Assembly (NCBI GenBank): GCA_036558305.1
Contig: DATBFX010000015.1
Location: 1-43,056, forward strand
Source: DATBFX01 sp036558305
GTDB taxonomy: Bacteria > Chloroflexota > Chloroflexia > Thermomicrobiales > UBA6265
DNA: 43,056 nucleotides
Direction: 5' to 3'
Of this stretch, positions 1 to 7,538 are shown one piece after another; the first letter of the stretch is position 1; every line of letters starts with the position of its first letter. The notes under the pieces were generated by a model that saw only the letters and a list, made by a program, of their open reading frames with translations, was not told where the DNA came from and ran no database searches. A program made the translations under genes and the position numbers.

Positions 1-104
1 TCGTCCAGGTCGATCGCGCCGTGGGCGTGCAGCCGCCTCATCGCGGCCATCACCTCTGCCGCGCGGGTCTCCTCCGGATAGGCGATGGCGACCAAATGAC
101 TCAT
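1..104 (-). CDS. DUF1269-family membrane protein, N-terminal part (cut by window edge)
   Basis: Only the first 34 codons are inside the window. The protein starts MSHLVAIAYPEETRAAEVM and continues with a stretch ending AIDLDD. This matches the opening of DUF1269 proteins, small predicted membrane proteins often linked to stress, whose N-terminus has the pattern 'VxIAYPxExxAxEVxxxLxxLxxxxxIDLxD'. The ATG at 104-102 has a strong AGGAGG ribosome site just upstream, which settles the start. The glycine-rich membrane part would lie beyond the edge. The molecular function of the family is unknown. A broken relative lies immediately upstream on the same strand. Confidence 0.7.
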   Translation of the reverse strand, partial: MSHLVAIAYPEETRAAEVMAAMRRLHAHGAIDLD

Positions 105-176
105 CCGACGCCTCCTTCCTTCCTCGATCGGGGAGGGCGATCCCCCCCGCTGATCCAGACAGGCGATTGACGTCGG

Positions 177-377
177 TCAGTTCGGTTCGGCGTCCTCATC
201 CTGACCCCGAGGCGCTTTCGGTTGCCCGGAGACGGCCGATGCGAGCCGCTGCTCGGCGCCCCTCGGCAGGTCGGTGTGCAAGACCGTCCCGCCAAAGCGC
301 CGCAACTCGGCAAGCACCCTCTCCGGCGTCGCCGCACGGACGAGGAGGAACGGCGCCGCGTGGCCCGGCGCCTCCTC
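177..377 (-). pseudogene. C-terminal fragment of a second DUF1269 protein
   Basis: Read leftward, the frame that closes at the TGA at 179-177 encodes APFLLVRAATPERVLAELR, then a stretch reading FGGTVLHTDLP and ending SAVSG. This is the typical end of DUF1269 proteins ('FVLVRKATPDKVLEEL..FGGTVLxTSLS'). The frame is open only back to about 422. It has no convincing start, and the N-terminal and glycine-rich membrane segments that should precede it are missing in all three frames. I read it as the remnant of a tandem duplicate of the gene at 1-104. A frameshifted but longer remnant cannot be excluded. Confidence 0.55.
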
Positions 378-422
378 GCTTCTCAGTATCGGGCGTTGAC
401 CGAGCGCTCCGCCAACAGGAGG

Positions 423-785
423 TCACCCTAACTTGTGCACCTACTCCACGTGATACTCGCGGGCACGAGGTGGAGTTCTCCCGGCGGCATCGAGTCCGGC
501 CTGTCGTTCCCGCCCACGCACGAGGCGCGGCAAACACGCGACCTCGGGCACCCGCCGCTCCGTCGCTATCGTGTCTCGCGTCCCCGATCAGCACAACCAG
601 GCGCGATTGCCGGCGTGGGTCGGCGTCTGCCGCCGCGCATCGGTCGCCTGCGGCCCGTTCCGGGTACTCGACTCAGTCATGCCACGCTATCCCTTCGTCG
701 ATCATATCGTCGATCGGGGCGGCAAAGACGCCAGCGGGCTCGTCGTGGATGCCCCCCGGCGTTGTGCCCGGTACACTGGCGCGTC
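423..785. other. Intergenic stretch with no supported gene
   Basis: Several open frames cross this GC-rich stretch, but their translations are rich in Arg, Pro and Ala, lack any recognisable domain and have no convincing start sites. I see no promoter, RNA gene or repeat that I can support. It probably holds the upstream part of the decayed DUF1269 copy and the control region of the gene at 786. Confidence 0.5.
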
Positions 786-1073
786 ATGACGCCAAGCAGT
801 GGTTCCTCCTCTCCCAATGGTCCTGGGACCGGAGCGCCGCCGATGGCTCCGCAATCCCCACGCCGGACCCGCTGGCGGCGGCGGTGGACGGCGTGGCTCG
901 TGGTCACCGCCGCCGGGCTCGCGGCGCTCACCTTCGTCGCCGCCGCCAACTACGTCCACGTCGAGCTGCGGCTCATCGGCTGGCAGGGCGAGGTCCGGCT
1001 CTCGTGGGCGCTTCTGGGCGCGGTCGCCGTCGGCGTCGTCCTCGGTCTGCTTGCGCCGCGCTTGTGGCGGTGA
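786..1073 (+). CDS. LapA-like (DUF1049) small membrane protein
   Basis: A 95-residue protein. Residues 1-34 are a Pro/Ser/Arg-rich cytoplasmic leader ending in a basic RRTRWRRRW patch. A first membrane helix (about 35-54) is followed by a short NYVHVELRLIGW loop and a second helix (about 74-91) ending APRLWR. Two helices joined by a short loop containing V/I-x-L-R are the mark of DUF1049/LapA proteins, which E. coli uses in the control of lipopolysaccharide assembly. In this probably monoderm lineage the role is unknown. The ATG at 786 was chosen because the membrane part follows at the usual distance; upstream codons in the same frame look non-coding. The last 101 bases overlap the convergent gene at 973-2016. 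Confidence 0.65.
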   Translation: MTPSSGSSSPNGPGTGAPPMAPQSPRRTRWRRRWTAWLVVTAAGLAALTFVAAANYVHVELRLIGWQGEVRLSWALLGAVAVGVVLGLLAPRLWR

Positions 1074-2016
1074 CCGCAGCCGGCGTGACCCCGCCGGGGG
1101 AGGAGCCGGGCGGCGACGCGGAGCGCGACCGCCTGAGCCGGTCAAGCGGGTGCCCGCCGTGGTGCTGGCTCCCGAGTAGCTGCAGGATCGCCAGGTTGTC
1201 GGTGGTGATCCCGTCGACGCCAAGACGGACGAGTTCGTTGACGCGTTCGAGGTCGTTGACGGTCCAGGCCATGATCAGCAGACCCCGCGCTTTCAGCCGC
1301 GCGGCGTGCTCCTCGTCGATCAGGCTTTCGCGGATCGAGACGCCGTCGAGGATCGCCGCGAACGCAGGATCGTCGTCGAGCAGACGCAGGCGGTCGGCGC
1401 TGCCGACGCTGAAGATGCGGAAGGCGGACGGTTCGCGCTCGGCGAGGCGCTGGAGGAGCGATGGGTTGTCGGAGACGACCAGCACCCGGCGCTGCCCCTG
1501 GCGGTTGGCCAGGAAGGAGAAGAGCCTCTCCTGGAATGCCGGCGACGACTCCTTGAGGTCGAGCTTGATCGCGCCCGCCCCGGCCGAGGCGATCCAGATT
1601 TTCGCCAGCGGCGGTCCGCGGAAGACGCTGCCGCCGATCACCGGGATCGGCACGCCGTGGGACGCGTAGAGCTGGCCGTCGAACGAGACGACGTCGACCT
1701 CGATCACGTCGGCGTCGTAGGCGATCGCCTCCAGCGTCGCATCGACGCGGTCGCCGGAGTTGTGGGCGACGCCGACGACGCCGACGTAGTCGTCGAGCAG
1801 GTCGGTGTCGAGCTCCTGGAAGAACTGGGTCGGACGCAACCCGCTCGTCCACGTCTCGCCCCGCTCGGGGTCGAAGGCCAGCACCCCGAGCACCACCAGG
1901 CAGGCGACGATGACCGCCAAGGAGACCACAACGACGGCCATCTCGGCGAGGTGGCCGGCCCGCCGTGTCCATCCGGCCCGGGAACCCCACACCCTCATCG
2001 CCATCCTGGCAATCAT
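973..2016 (-). CDS. Divergent glycerophosphodiester phosphodiesterase-family protein with one membrane anchor
   Basis: 347 residues. A membrane helix (about residues 26-47) precedes a GDPD-type TIM-barrel domain that should lie outside the membrane. GDPD landmarks are visible in order: VGVAHNSGD (catalytic His region, normally HRG), IEVDV (the metal-binding E-x-D pair), YASHG (second His), IKLDLKE (family 'IEIK') and GITTDN near the end of the barrel ('GIITDRP'). The Arg after the first His is replaced by Asn, so activity on ordinary glycerophosphodiesters is uncertain. After LAILQLL a roughly 60-residue Arg/Pro-rich tail runs antisense to the LapA-like gene. It looks like read-through after loss of an earlier stop. 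The start is uncertain among ATGs at 2016, 2004 and 1998. Confidence 0.7.
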   Translation of the reverse strand: MIARMAMRVWGSRAGWTRRAGHLAEMAVVVVSLAVIVACLVVLGVLAFDPERGETWTSGLRPTQFFQELDTDLLDDYVGVVGVAHNSGDRVDATLEAIAYDADVIEVDVVSFDGQLYASHGVPIPVIGGSVFRGPPLAKIWIASAGAGAIKLDLKESSPAFQERLFSFLANRQGQRRVLVVSDNPSLLQRLAEREPSAFRIFSVGSADRLRLLDDDPAFAAILDGVSIRESLIDEEHAARLKARGLLIMAWTVNDLERVNELVRLGVDGITTDNLAILQLLGSQHHGGHPLDRLRRSRSASPPGSSPGGVTPAAVTATSAAQADRGRRRRRPRPEAPTRAGPRPASR

Positions 2017-2206
2017 CGGGGATCAACTCGGCTGGCGAGACCCATGGCCGCCGGCACCGGCGCGCCCGCGCCCCAGACGGCCAACTCCTCGAAGCCCGCC
2101 GCCGACCCCCCGGCCATGGTCCATATGGATCGGGTCCGCCCGGCACGGGGCGTCGCCCCCGCGCGGCTCGTCGGTCCCCCGCATGCCGTTCCCTCAGATC
2201 GCCGCG

Positions 2207-2899
2207 CTACGCCGCGGTCCGAAACCGGTAGCCCACGCCCCGTTCGGTCAGGATGTGCTGGGGATGCTCCGGATCCTCCTCCACTTTCGCGCGCAGTCGT
2301 CCGATGTAGACGCGCAGATAATCGATCTCGTCCACGTACTCGCTCCCCCACACTCTCGCGAGCAGTGTCCCGTGGTGCAGGACATGATCGGCGTTCCGGA
2401 CCAGGTGGTACAGCAGCTTGTACTCCACGGGCGTCAGCGCCACCGGGACACCGTCCAGGCGGACCTCCTGCCGCGCGAAGTCGACCGCGATCCGACCGCT
2501 GACGAACGAAGGCGCCCGGCTCGCCGGCGGCGGCATCGCCAACCGGCGCATCAGCGCCTTCACCCGCGCCAGGAGCTCCAGGTGGTCGAACGGCTTGGTC
2601 ACGTAGTCGTCGGCGCCGAGCTCCAGGCCCTTGACCTTGTCCAGCACGCCGTCCTTGGCGGTCAGCATGATCACCGGCACGTCGGAGAAGGCGCGGATCT
2701 GACGCAGCGTCTCGTAACCGTCCAGGCCGGGCATCATCACGTCGAGCAACACGACGTCCGGGCGTTCCCGCTCGATGAGGTCGAGCGCGGTCTCGCCGTC
2801 CGTCGCGCCCAGCACCTCGGTCTCCCGCCACTGGAGCGTGAAGCTGATCGTGACCGCCTCGATCACTTCCTGGGCGTCGTCGACCACCAGAACCTTCAC
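2207..2899 (-). CDS. OmpR/PhoB-family response regulator (KdpE-like)
   Basis: 230 residues starting at GTG 2899, which overlaps the TGA of the upstream kinase gene, so the two are translated as a pair. The receiver domain (1-118) has the acidic pair VDD (7-8), the phospho-acceptor Asp53 in LLDVMMPG, Thr80 and the conserved Lys102 in YVTKPF. The C-terminal winged helix (about 130-228) has the family signature ALTPVEYKLLYHL and the recognition/wing segment VYIGRLRAKVE..GVGYRF. Such proteins bind as dimers to direct repeats spaced 11 bp. Three promoters 3' of this operon carry exactly that kind of array, so this regulator is the natural candidate for them (inference). Confidence 0.93.
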   Translation of the reverse strand: MKVLVVDDAQEVIEAVTISFTLQWRETEVLGATDGETALDLIERERPDVVLLDVMMPGLDGYETLRQIRAFSDVPVIMLTAKDGVLDKVKGLELGADDYVTKPFDHLELLARVKALMRRLAMPPPASRAPSFVSGRIAVDFARQEVRLDGVPVALTPVEYKLLYHLVRNADHVLHHGTLLARVWGSEYVDEIDYLRVYIGRLRAKVEEDPEHPQHILTERGVGYRFRTAA

Positions 2900-3918
2900 T
2901 CGGGTCCCTCCCGCCGACGGCCGTGGCGGGGCAGCGTCACGCGGAACGTGCTGCCGACGCCGACCTCGCTCTCGACGTCGATCCGTCCGCTGTGCGCCTC
3001 GGCGATGCTCTTGGCGATCGGCAGCCCGAGCCCGACGCCGATGTTGTGGCTGGAGGAGCTGGTACGGGCCGTGTAGAACTGCTCGAACAGGTGCGGCAGC
3101 ACTTCGGGCGGGATGCCCGGTCCCGTGTCCGCCACGCCGATCGTCACCTCCTCCCTTGCCGCCACGACCTCGATCCGGATCCGTGCTCCCGGCGGCGAAA
3201 ACTTGCTGGCGTTCGACACCAGATTCAGGACGAGCCGTTCCAGCCGGCGCGGATCGCCCTGGAGTCGCGGCCACGGCCGCAGCGGCGGCACCTCCAGCGT
3301 CTGCTGCCGGTCCTCGATCAGTGGCCGCATCATTGTGGCCACGTCGGTCACCAACACGCCGACGTCGATCCTCCTCATCGGCAGCTCCGCCCGTTCGTGG
3401 CGGAGCCGCACGAGATCGAGCAGATCGGTCACCAGCGCGCTCATGCGGTCGGTGCTCTGCTTGATGTTGTGCAGCAGGCGCAGCCGCATCTCCTCGTCGG
3501 GCTGGCTGTCGAGGAGCAGGCCGATCGACGTCCGGATCAGTGTCAGCGGTGTCCGCAGCTCATGCGAGACGGTCGAGAGAAGGTCCGTGCGGAGCCGTTC
3601 GATGCGCGCTTCATGGTCGGCAGCGACGGCGACGGACTCCCCTGCAAGGGCCAGCGTCGCGCGGCGACCCGCCGGCGTGAGCGCGTAATCGGGGCCGTCG
3701 CGATCGACGCGTTGGAGGAGCCCCTGCCCTGCCAGGCACTCGCCGAGGCGTCGCACGTCCTCCCGATCGAGACTCCCCCCGCCGTCTTGGAGGGCAGTGG
3801 TGACCTCTTGCTCCGCCGCGCCCGCGCCGAGGGCAGCGAGCACGGCCAACTCGATCAGGCGTTCGGGCACTGGCCGGTCTCGGCGGACCATGGCTTCGTC
3901 CGTTCCCTTCGTCGGCAT
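2896..3918 (-). CDS. Soluble sensor histidine kinase with N-terminal winged-helix-like domain
   Basis: 340 residues, no signal peptide and no membrane helix. The N-terminal 95 residues resemble a winged-helix domain ending in the wing-like YALTPAGRRA, as in ArsR/PadR-type regulators. Then come a HisKA dimerisation domain with the phospho-acceptor His119 in STVSHELRTPL and an ATPase domain with N-box LVSNASKF (233-240), G1 VADTGPGIP (262-270) and G2 GVGLGLPIAKSI (294-305). The signal is therefore probably sensed in the cytoplasm, perhaps by the N-terminal domain. It forms an operon with the response regulator at 2207-2899. An alternative start is Met10, since the first ATG lacks a clear ribosome site. 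Confidence 0.9.
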   Translation of the reverse strand: MPTKGTDEAMVRRDRPVPERLIELAVLAALGAGAAEQEVTTALQDGGGSLDREDVRRLGECLAGQGLLQRVDRDGPDYALTPAGRRATLALAGESVAVAADHEARIERLRTDLLSTVSHELRTPLTLIRTSIGLLLDSQPDEEMRLRLLHNIKQSTDRMSALVTDLLDLVRLRHERAELPMRRIDVGVLVTDVATMMRPLIEDRQQTLEVPPLRPWPRLQGDPRRLERLVLNLVSNASKFSPPGARIRIEVVAAREEVTIGVADTGPGIPPEVLPHLFEQFYTARTSSSSHNIGVGLGLPIAKSIAEAHSGRIDVESEVGVGSTFRVTLPRHGRRREGPE

Positions 3919-4026
3919 TCTACGCCCCGACCATCGATCGCGGCGACGACGTCGGGCTCCTCATGATCGGCCGTTCCGGCTTCAGGCGCAACACGGGCCG
4001 GCGGCGCGGAACGGGACGCGACCGCG

Positions 4027-4080
4027 TTCATGCGGTGTTCATGTCCGTTGGGCGGTTCATTCATGCGCGCCCGCTAAGCT
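4027..4080 (+). promoter_or_regulatory. Promoter A: 11-bp-spaced TTCATG array plus -10 box
   Basis: TTCATG occurs at 4027, 4038 and 4060, with TGGGCG occupying the intermediate phase at 4049, so the units keep an 11-bp period. A -10-like TAAGCT (4075-4080) follows 9 bp after the last unit, with no good -35 box. This is the layout of promoters activated by PhoB/OmpR-type regulators. Copies B (6709-6762) and C (9078-9131) have the same spacing to the base, including a 19-bp gap between GTTGGGC and the G(C/T)TA core. Transcription would start near 4087, ahead of the genes at 4161 and 4342. Confidence 0.7.
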
Positions 4081-4160
4081 CGGAACGTCCCGGCGCCCAG
4101 ACCGCCACCACGGGTGCCGGCGTCGCCGAACGAGCTTACAGCCGGGACGGGGGCAGCATC

Positions 4161-4385
4161 GTGAACGACAGCCTGGCGACGATCCACGCGGACGCGGCCG
4201 ATTTCGACGTCGTCAACGCGGCTTCGGCACAGTCGTTCCCGGCCAGCGACCCGCCCGCCTGGGCCACCGGCCGGGGGCATCCCGCGACGCAGCAGGACGG
4301 AGTGATCGGCCCCCGACGGCGGGGAGAGAGGAGGATGCACGGTGTCCACAGCGAGGAACAAGGCGATCGCGCGGCGATTCTTTGA
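4161..4385 (+). CDS. Small SFPASD-motif protein
   Basis: A 74-residue acidic protein starting at GTG 4161 behind a weak GGGG ribosome site. Its centre reads VVNAASAQSFPASDPPAWAT. This SFPASDPP(A/S)W motif recurs in many short bacterial proteins of unknown function, and a second member lies at 7313-7534 in this window. The C-terminus after residue 45 overlaps the start of the next gene by 44 bases and looks poorly conserved, so the true product may be mainly the first 45 residues. It is the first gene downstream of promoter A. Confidence 0.5.
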   Translation: MNDSLATIHADAADFDVVNAASAQSFPASDPPAWATGRGHPATQQDGVIGPRRRGERRMHGVHSEEQGDRAAIL

Positions 4386-4716
4386 GGAAGCCGTGGCCCG
4401 GCAATGCGAGCAGACGGCGGATACTCTCGTGACCCCGAATGCCGTTTTCCACGGGCCACTGGGGCGATTCACCGGTCCCGACGGGATCAAGCGGTTCAGC
4501 CGCAGGCTTCGCTCCGCCTACCCCGACTACCGCATTGCGGTCGAGGACGTGATCGCGGACGGGGACCGGGTCGCCGCGCGCTGGACACTGCGCGGCACGC
4601 AGCGGGGCGAGCTCCTCGGCGTCCCACCGACCGGCAAGCAGACGACCGTGCAGGGCGTCGGCTGGCTCCGCCTGGCCGACGGCAAGATCGCCGAAACCTG
4701 GATGGCCGAATACTAA
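4342..4716 (+). CDS. SnoaL-like ester cyclase/polyketide-cyclase family protein
   Basis: 124 residues, a complete SnoaL-type alpha+beta barrel (NTF2-like fold). It shows the N-terminal helix NKAIARRFFEEAVAR, the conserved GPDGIKRF region, DYRIAVEDVIADGDRVAARWTLRGTQ and the end GKIAETWMAEY. This pattern (D-x-V-x-x-R-W, then G-x-I-x-E-x-W) matches the 'ester cyclase' subgroup, whose substrates are mostly unknown. The GTG start at 4342 is well supported by AGGAGG 7 bases upstream. It is the second gene after promoter A and overlaps the SFPASD gene in another frame. Confidence 0.8.
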   Translation: MSTARNKAIARRFFEEAVARQCEQTADTLVTPNAVFHGPLGRFTGPDGIKRFSRRLRSAYPDYRIAVEDVIADGDRVAARWTLRGTQRGELLGVPPTGKQTTVQGVGWLRLADGKIAETWMAEY

Positions 4717-4786
4717 ACCCGCGTCATGAGGGTCGCCGGGTTGCCGACCGTTTATGCACCGCTCGTGCTCGGAGGAAGGACGAAAC

Positions 4787-5248
4787 GTGGTGACGATGAA
4801 CCCGCAGGTCTTGCTGACGGCGGACGGATGGCGCCAGCTCCACGACGAGTTGGCGGAGCTTCGCCGGCGGCGAGCGGAGGCCCTTGCCGCGAACGGGAAC
4901 GGAGGCTGGTCCTCGCCGTCGAACGGCGCGGCCAGCCCGAGTGAGATCGAGTACCTGAGCCACTGCATCGCCGAACTGGAGTACGTGCTCTCGCGGGCCG
5001 TGCCGGTCGAGTCGGACGAGCGCAAGCCCGGTGTGGTCGGGGTCGGCAGCGAGGTCGAGGTCCACTGGGACGACGGCAGTCGCGAGACCTACGCGATCGT
5101 CGGCCCACCCGAGGTGGAAGCGCGACGCGGCCGCATCTCCTACGTCTCGCCGGTCGGCCTCGCGTTGATGGGCCGCCGCGCCGGCGACGTCGTCGTCGTT
5201 GTTGCCGAGAACCAGACCAGCCGCATTCGGGTCGTGGCGGTGCGCTGA
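4787..5248 (+). CDS. GreA/GreB-like transcription factor lacking the acidic tip
   Basis: 153 residues. An N-terminal helical hairpin (about 10-72, QVLLTADGWRQLHDELAELR ... IEYLSHCIAELEYVLSRA) is followed by a C-terminal FKBP-like domain (87-140) with VEVHWDDGSRETYAIVG and SPVGLALMGRRAGDVV, the standard Gre signature. Gre factors insert the hairpin into the RNA polymerase secondary channel, and an Asp/Glu pair at its tip drives transcript cleavage. Here the tip reads NGNGGWSSPSNGAASPSEIE and the usual D-L-K-E-N acids are replaced by Gly/Ser/Asn. It may bind polymerase without promoting cleavage (inference). GTG 4787 lies 6 bases after GGAGGAAGGA; ATG 4796 is possible. Confidence 0.8.
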   Translation: MVTMNPQVLLTADGWRQLHDELAELRRRRAEALAANGNGGWSSPSNGAASPSEIEYLSHCIAELEYVLSRAVPVESDERKPGVVGVGSEVEVHWDDGSRETYAIVGPPEVEARRGRISYVSPVGLALMGRRAGDVVVVVAENQTSRIRVVAVR

Positions 5249-5288
5249 CGAGGCGGCCGCCGTCCCGTTTACCAGAAGGACGACCCCC

Positions 5289-6605
5289 ATGAGCCCGACC
5301 CCGACGATCGACATCCCCGCCGCCGTCCTTGACCGGACATCGACCACGGCCGCCGCGACCCTGGCCCAGACCGCCGGTCGGCTGTTCGCCGCCGCCGCGG
5401 ACGACCTTGGCCTCGACGGCGGCCTCCGTGCCCGCCTTGCCCTGCCGGAGCGGTCGCTCGCCGTGAACGTCCCGGTGGTGATGGACGACGGGCGCGTGGA
5501 GGTGTTCGAGGGCGTCCGCGTCCAGCATTCCACCGCCCGCGGTCCCGCCAAGGGCGGGGTGCGGTACCACCCCGCCGTCTCGCCGGACGAGACGGCCGCG
5601 CTGGCCATGCTGATGACGTGGAAGTGCGCGGTGGTCGACCTTCCCTTCGGGGGGGCAAAGGGCGGCGTCCGGGTCAACCCGCGCCGGCTCTCCCAGGCGG
5701 AGATGGAGCGGCTGACCCGCGCCTACACCGCCGCCATCCTGCCCATCACCGGCCCCTTCCGCGACGTGCCCGCCCCCGACGTCAACACCGACGAGCAGGT
5801 CATGGCCTGGATGGTCGACGCCATCGCCCGTGGGGGCGAAGCCCAGGCCTGGGCCGCGGTGACGGGAAAGCCGGTTGCCCTCGGCGGCACAGCCGGGCGC
5901 GGCCCGGCCACCGGCAACGGCGTCGCGGTGGTCGCGAGCGAACTCCTCGACCGGCTGGGACGATCTACCGCCGCGACGACGGTCGCCGTCCAGGGATTCG
6001 GCAAGGTCGGCGCCGCCGCCGCCCGCGCGCTGGCCCGAATGGGCTGTCCCGTCGTCGCCATCGGCGACCTCTCCGGCGACTACTACGCGCCGGACGGGCT
6101 CGACGTCGAGGCCGCGATCGCGCATGTGGCGGATGCGCCCGACCGCCTGCTGACCGGCTTCGCGCCGCCCGGGTGCGGCTGGCTGCCGCCCGGCTCGCTC
6201 CTGGAGTTGCCCGTCGACCTCCTCGTGCCGGCGGCGCTGGAGGGACAGATCACGGTCACCAACGCCGGCCGCGTCCGCGCTCCGATAATCGTCGAGGGGG
6301 CCAACGGCCCGGTGAGCGCCGACGCGGATCGCATCCTTGCTGAGCGCGGCACGGTCGTCGTGCCGGATATCCTGGCGAACGCGGGGGGCGTGATCGCGTC
6401 CCACGCCGAATGGGTGCAGAACCTGCAGGGCACGGTCTGGACGGCCTCCGACGTCGAACGGTCCGTGCACTCCCGCCTCGAAACCGCCTTCGCCGACGTC
6501 TGGGAGCTCGCGCGTGATCGGCAGCTCTCGCTCCGGCGGGCGGCCTACCTCCTGGCGGTCCGGCGCACGGCCGAGGCGATCCGGTTGCGCGGCTTCTCCC
6601 CCTAG
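5289..6605 (+). CDS. gdhA: Glutamate dehydrogenase (Glu/Leu/Phe/Val dehydrogenase family)
   Basis: 438 residues, the usual size of hexameric GDH. The enzyme interconverts glutamate with 2-oxoglutarate and ammonia using NAD(P). Visible are the substrate-binding KGGVRYHP, the catalytic-Lys block MTWKCAVVDLPFGGAKGGV, the PAPDVNTDEQVMAWMVD segment, the Rossmann glycine motif VQGFGKVG and the C-terminal VEGANGPVSADAD and VPDILANAGGV. All main catalytic residues seem present. The start at ATG 5289 has AGAAGGA upstream. It lies 40 bases after the Gre-like gene and may be cotranscribed. Coenzyme preference cannot be read with confidence. Confidence 0.93.
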   Translation: MSPTPTIDIPAAVLDRTSTTAAATLAQTAGRLFAAAADDLGLDGGLRARLALPERSLAVNVPVVMDDGRVEVFEGVRVQHSTARGPAKGGVRYHPAVSPDETAALAMLMTWKCAVVDLPFGGAKGGVRVNPRRLSQAEMERLTRAYTAAILPITGPFRDVPAPDVNTDEQVMAWMVDAIARGGEAQAWAAVTGKPVALGGTAGRGPATGNGVAVVASELLDRLGRSTAATTVAVQGFGKVGAAAARALARMGCPVVAIGDLSGDYYAPDGLDVEAAIAHVADAPDRLLTGFAPPGCGWLPPGSLLELPVDLLVPAALEGQITVTNAGRVRAPIIVEGANGPVSADADRILAERGTVVVPDILANAGGVIASHAEWVQNLQGTVWTASDVERSVHSRLETAFADVWELARDRQLSLRRAAYLLAVRRTAEAIRLRGFSP

Positions 6606-6708
6606 AGGCGAGGGCGCGATCCCCGTCGCCCGGCTGATCCCGCGCTGCCGCGTGCGCGTCCCCTCTCGCCCGCGTCAGAGCTGCGACTGAAGTCGAGAGC
6701 ACGCGCTG

Positions 6709-6762
6709 TTCCTGTGTCGTTTATGTTCGTTGGGCGGATTCTTCATGCCTGACCGCTAGCAT
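6709..6762 (+). promoter_or_regulatory. Promoter B: 11-bp-spaced TTCATG-type array plus -10 box
   Basis: TTCCTG (6709), TTTATG (6720) and TTCATG (6742) sit in the same 11-bp phase as in promoter A, with TGGGCG again at the 22-bp position. GTTGGGC (6729-6735) is followed after exactly 19 bp by GCTAG, giving a -10-like TAGCAT at 6757-6762. The predicted start of transcription is near 6769, about 40 bases before the universal stress protein gene. Confidence 0.7.
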
Positions 6763-6807
6763 GGAAGCCGTACCGGATCCGGGTTCGCGACCACCAAAGG
6801 ATGTCTC

Positions 6808-7302
6808 ATGTACGAACGCATCGTCGTCCCCCTCGACGGATCGGAGTTGGCCGAGCGAGCCCTGACCCACGCCGAGGAGATGGCCCGGCTGACCGGCGGC
6901 CCGATCCACCTCGTCCGCGTGATCGACACGCTGCACCTCGACCGCTTCGGCGTCTATGGCCTCGCAGTAGAATCCGCAGCCTACGGGCAGTCGCTCGACG
7001 CCGAGGAGCGTGCCGCCCGGGAATATCTGGCAACGATCGAGCACGACCTGGGTGACCGCGGGTTCGCGGTCACCCGGGAAATCCGGCGCGGATCGGTGTG
7101 GCACGAGATCGCGGCGACGATTGAGCCGGCCGACCTCGTCGTGATGGCATCGCACGGGCGGGGCGGGATTCCGCGGTGGTTCCTGGGCAGTGTGGCCGAG
7201 GACGTCGTTCGCCACGCGACCGCGCCCGTGCTCCTGATCCGGGTGGCGACGATGCCGGCGCAGGAAGCCGAATCCGCGACTACAACCGCCGCCGGCGGGT
7301 GA
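6808..7302 (+). CDS. Universal stress protein (UspA family)
   Basis: 164 residues, a single Usp domain with the typical start MYERIVVPLDGSELAERAL, VVMASHGRGG at 111-120 and the end GSVAEDVVRHATAPVLLIR. The ATP-binding pattern G-2x-G-9x-G-S is present except that its first Gly is Ala (ASHG, then G127-S128), so nucleotide binding is likely but not certain. Usp proteins help cells survive starvation, hypoxia or redox stress by mechanisms that vary. The start at ATG 6808 has AAAGGA upstream. It is the first gene after promoter B and is followed after 10 bases by an SFPASD-motif protein. Confidence 0.93.
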   Translation: MYERIVVPLDGSELAERALTHAEEMARLTGGPIHLVRVIDTLHLDRFGVYGLAVESAAYGQSLDAEERAAREYLATIEHDLGDRGFAVTREIRRGSVWHEIAATIEPADLVVMASHGRGGIPRWFLGSVAEDVVRHATAPVLLIRVATMPAQEAESATTTAAGG

Positions 7303-7312
7303 GCACGCGACC

Positions 7313-7534
7313 GTGACGACCTCCGTGATGACCGACGAACACGAGGCACGCCAGGGAACCAACGGCGACGGCGATTGCGTCGACGTGGCTTCGGCCGATT
7401 CGTTCCCGGCAAGCGACGCGCCGGCCTGGGCGACCGGCCGCGCCCGTTGGCCCCTTGCCGGGAGCAGCGACAGCAGGCTTGACGAGACCGCTCCGGGCGC
7501 TCCCGCGCCCACCCGCGGCAAGAAAGCAGGGTAG
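7313..7534 (+). CDS. Small SFPASD-motif protein
   Basis: 73 residues starting at GTG 7313, 10 bases after the stress-protein stop. Residues 22-43 read CVDVASADSFPASDAPAWAT, closely matching the motif of the protein at 4161-4385; outside it the two differ, as expected for family members rather than a recent duplication. It is acidic at the N-terminus, Pro/Ala-rich at the C-terminus and has no membrane segment. The function is unknown. Its position between a universal stress protein and a DUF488 protein under promoter B suggests a stress role. Confidence 0.6.
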   Translation: MTTSVMTDEHEARQGTNGDGDCVDVASADSFPASDAPAWATGRARWPLAGSSDSRLDETAPGAPAPTRGKKAG

Positions 7535-7538
7535 GTAC

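Noticed and set aside
167..1669. A 500-codon rightward open frame
   Set aside because: It is Arg/Ser/Pro-rich without any domain and is explained by GC-rich sequence opposite the GDPD gene and around the LapA-like gene, whose own frames show conserved motifs.
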